Below are positions 6,049 through 7,095 of a stretch of DNA of 7,095 nucleotides, one piece after another (the first letter of the stretch is position 1; each line of letters opens with the position of its first letter). The stretch lies in assembly GCA_003513555.1 (NCBI GenBank), contig DOPG01000198.1, positions 3,073-10,167 on the forward strand, given 5' to 3'. The position numbers and the translations under genes are program-made. A model generated the notes under the pieces. That model worked only from the letters and a program-made list of their open reading frames with translations. It was not told the origin of the DNA and did no database searches. The stretch comes from Rhodopirellula sp. Lineage in GTDB: Bacteria; Planctomycetota; Planctomycetia; Pirellulales; Pirellulaceae.

Positions 6049-7095
6049 CTAACGCGGTGGTATTGCAATCCCAGCATCCCGCATCAGGTATTGCAGATCC
6101 GCCCAAGCAGCTTTTTTGGCGGCTGGATTGCGAAGCAGATAAGAGGGGTGATAGGTCACCAATACTTTGCTTGCAAAGTATTGGTGGAATGTGCCTCGCA
6201 GGCGGCCAACGGACAGTTTCGTTCCCAATAGTTCCTGCCCGCTGACGGCCCCCAAACAGATGATGTATTCAGGCCTAAGCAGATGGAATTGTTGCTGATA
6301 GTATGAGCGGCAGTTTGACAGTTCGTCGCCTTCTGGGTTCCGGTTACCTGGGGGACGGCATTTGACCGTGTTGAGGATGTAGACCTCATCCCGTTGCAGC
6401 GTACAGGCTTGCATCATCTTGGTGAGTAACTCACCAGCCCTTCCCACAAAAGGTTGGCCGACCGAGTCTTCTTCTTCACCGGGGGCTTCTCCAAAAAAAA
6501 CGAAACGAGGACTCGGATTGCCCACGCCAAACACGGTCTTGTTTCGGCAGCTTGCGAGTGCTGGGCATCGTGTGCAGGATTCAACCGTCTGTTCAAGTTG
6601 CTTGAGTTGTAATGTGCGTTGGTCTGGGGACTGTGGATCACCTGAGTATTCCCTCTCCGATGTCTGGATGGCGGGTACTCCCTGCAACCTCGATGCTGGG
6701 CGAGTGGTGGCCGGGCGGTTGGGTGTGGTACGCTTTTGCGCAGGTTTTGCCCCGCTAGTGTTGTTGTTCGGCGTCCCGCTGCTGCCGCTGGAACGCGCTG
6801 GTCTGTCACTGCCAGGCCTAGGAGGGGTGGCGTTGGTACCGTTGGATGCTGGGTGAACCTGTTGATTTGATGGCTGACTGCCTGAGCTGGCAGGCTCCTC
6901 CGGTGTCGCGTCGCCAACAGGAAACCGGGCGGCGATCTGTTGGATCGAGTCGATGTGCGGCCGAGGCAACCACATGATCCCCGAGCGTTGCAAATGTGCC
7001 GCCAAAGCTGCCGTTTCTACACTGGTCTGCTGAGGGTCTAAGCTCTCAAGGGCCTCGGTCGCTCGCCTCGGTGTCGCTTGCCTCTGTGTCGCTTG
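6049..7095 (-). CDS. Family 4 uracil-DNA glycosylase (N-terminus beyond window edge)
   Basis: This enzyme removes uracil from DNA, starting base excision repair in the cytoplasm. Counting from an in-frame TTG at 7005 (318 residues to the TAG), CxxC (C144, C147), C216 in NTVKC and C232 match the four iron-sulfur ligands of family 4, including the 16-residue step between the last two. GEAPG is at 172-176, QPFVGRAGELL at 184-194 and TYHPSYLLR at 284-292, the latter carrying the family's conserved His. Residues about 31-130 form a Pro/Ser/Thr/Asn-rich linker absent from compact family members of roughly 200 residues. The frame stays open from 7005 to 7095, encoding ATEALESLDPQQ and TSVETAALAAHL, which look natural, so the true start is probably outside the window. 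The TTG at 7005 and the ATG at 6975 are alternatives. A T8 tract on the coding strand (6500-6493) precedes GEAPG. A perfect palindrome lies at 6157-6186. The gene ends 194 bp before the Mur-like start. Confidence 0.9.
   Translation of the reverse strand, partial: QATQRQATPRRATEALESLDPQQTSVETAALAAHLQRSGIMWLPRPHIDSIQQIAARFPVGDATPEEPASSGSQPSNQQVHPASNGTNATPPRPGSDRPARSSGSSGTPNNNTSGAKPAQKRTTPNRPATTRPASRLQGVPAIQTSEREYSGDPQSPDQRTLQLKQLEQTVESCTRCPALASCRNKTVFGVGNPSPRFVFFGEAPGEEEDSVGQPFVGRAGELLTKMMQACTLQRDEVYILNTVKCRPPGNRNPEGDELSNCRSYYQQQFHLLRPEYIICLGAVSGQELLGTKLSVGRLRGTFHQYFASKVLVTYHPSYLLRNPAAKKAAWADLQYLMRDAGIAIPPR
6157..6186. repeat. Perfect 30-bp palindrome with 2-bp centre inside the glycosylase gene
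   Basis: CACCAATACTTTGC (6157-6170) and GCAAAGTATTGGTG (6173-6186) are exact reverse complements separated by TT. As RNA this would fold as a 13-bp stem with a 4-base loop. It lies in coding sequence for HQYFASKVLV, immediately before the conserved TYHPSYLLR segment. Confidence 0.9.
7053..7095 (-). repeat. Short tandem repeat encoding QAT(P/Q)R at the window edge
   Basis: Two 15-bp units, CCTCGGTGTCGCTTG (7066-7080) and CCTCTGTGTCGCTTG (7081-7095), differ at one base. A 13-bp degenerate copy precedes them (7053-7065). Read on the minus strand in the glycosylase frame they encode QATPR and QATQR. The array runs to the window edge, so its full length is unknown. Confidence 0.7.

Overview
The window reads as an ordinary chromosomal stretch of a planctomycete, most likely a Rhodopirellula/Pirellulaceae-type bacterium. 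This is an inference. It rests on a divergent, extra Mur-ligase-like protein, on a small plus-strand protein whose core (WHGIMHRREG followed by NAKYWFRKVG) I recall from planctomycete hypothetical proteins, on S1 and uracil-DNA glycosylase proteins with long low-complexity extensions, and on balanced to moderately GC-rich coding sequence. I see no phage, transposon, CRISPR, tRNA or rRNA signature.

Layout from left to right. (1) 1-1258, minus strand: a multi-pass membrane M48-type zinc metallopeptidase (HEAAH, later ELDAD), cut by the left edge of the window. (2) 1518-3188, minus strand: a protein with four S1 RNA-binding domains behind a long Ala/Pro/Ser/Lys-rich N-terminus, related to ribosomal protein S1. 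(3) 3189-3587: a divergent spacer holding several short hairpins. (4) 3588-4136, plus strand: the only plus-strand gene, a conserved small cytoplasmic protein of unknown function. (5) 4238-5854, minus strand: a MurE-like ligase that keeps the ATP-binding P-loop but has lost most other catalytic signatures of MurE. (6) 6049 to the right edge, minus strand: a family 4 (iron-sulfur) uracil-DNA glycosylase whose reading frame stays open past the window edge.

The genes do not form an evident pathway. Four of five share the minus strand but are separated by gaps of about 190-400 bp, one of which contains the plus-strand gene, so they look like independent transcription units. The Mur-like gene has its own strong Shine-Dalgarno sequence and a possible promoter.

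The items most worth a second look are the degenerate Mur ligase, a perfect 30-bp palindrome (14-bp arms, 2-bp centre) inside the conserved catalytic end of the glycosylase gene, a perfect 9-bp hairpin followed by a T-run inside the plus-strand gene, and a hairpin flanked by 8-bp direct repeats just upstream of the S1 gene. I found no convincing evidence for a new multi-gene system.
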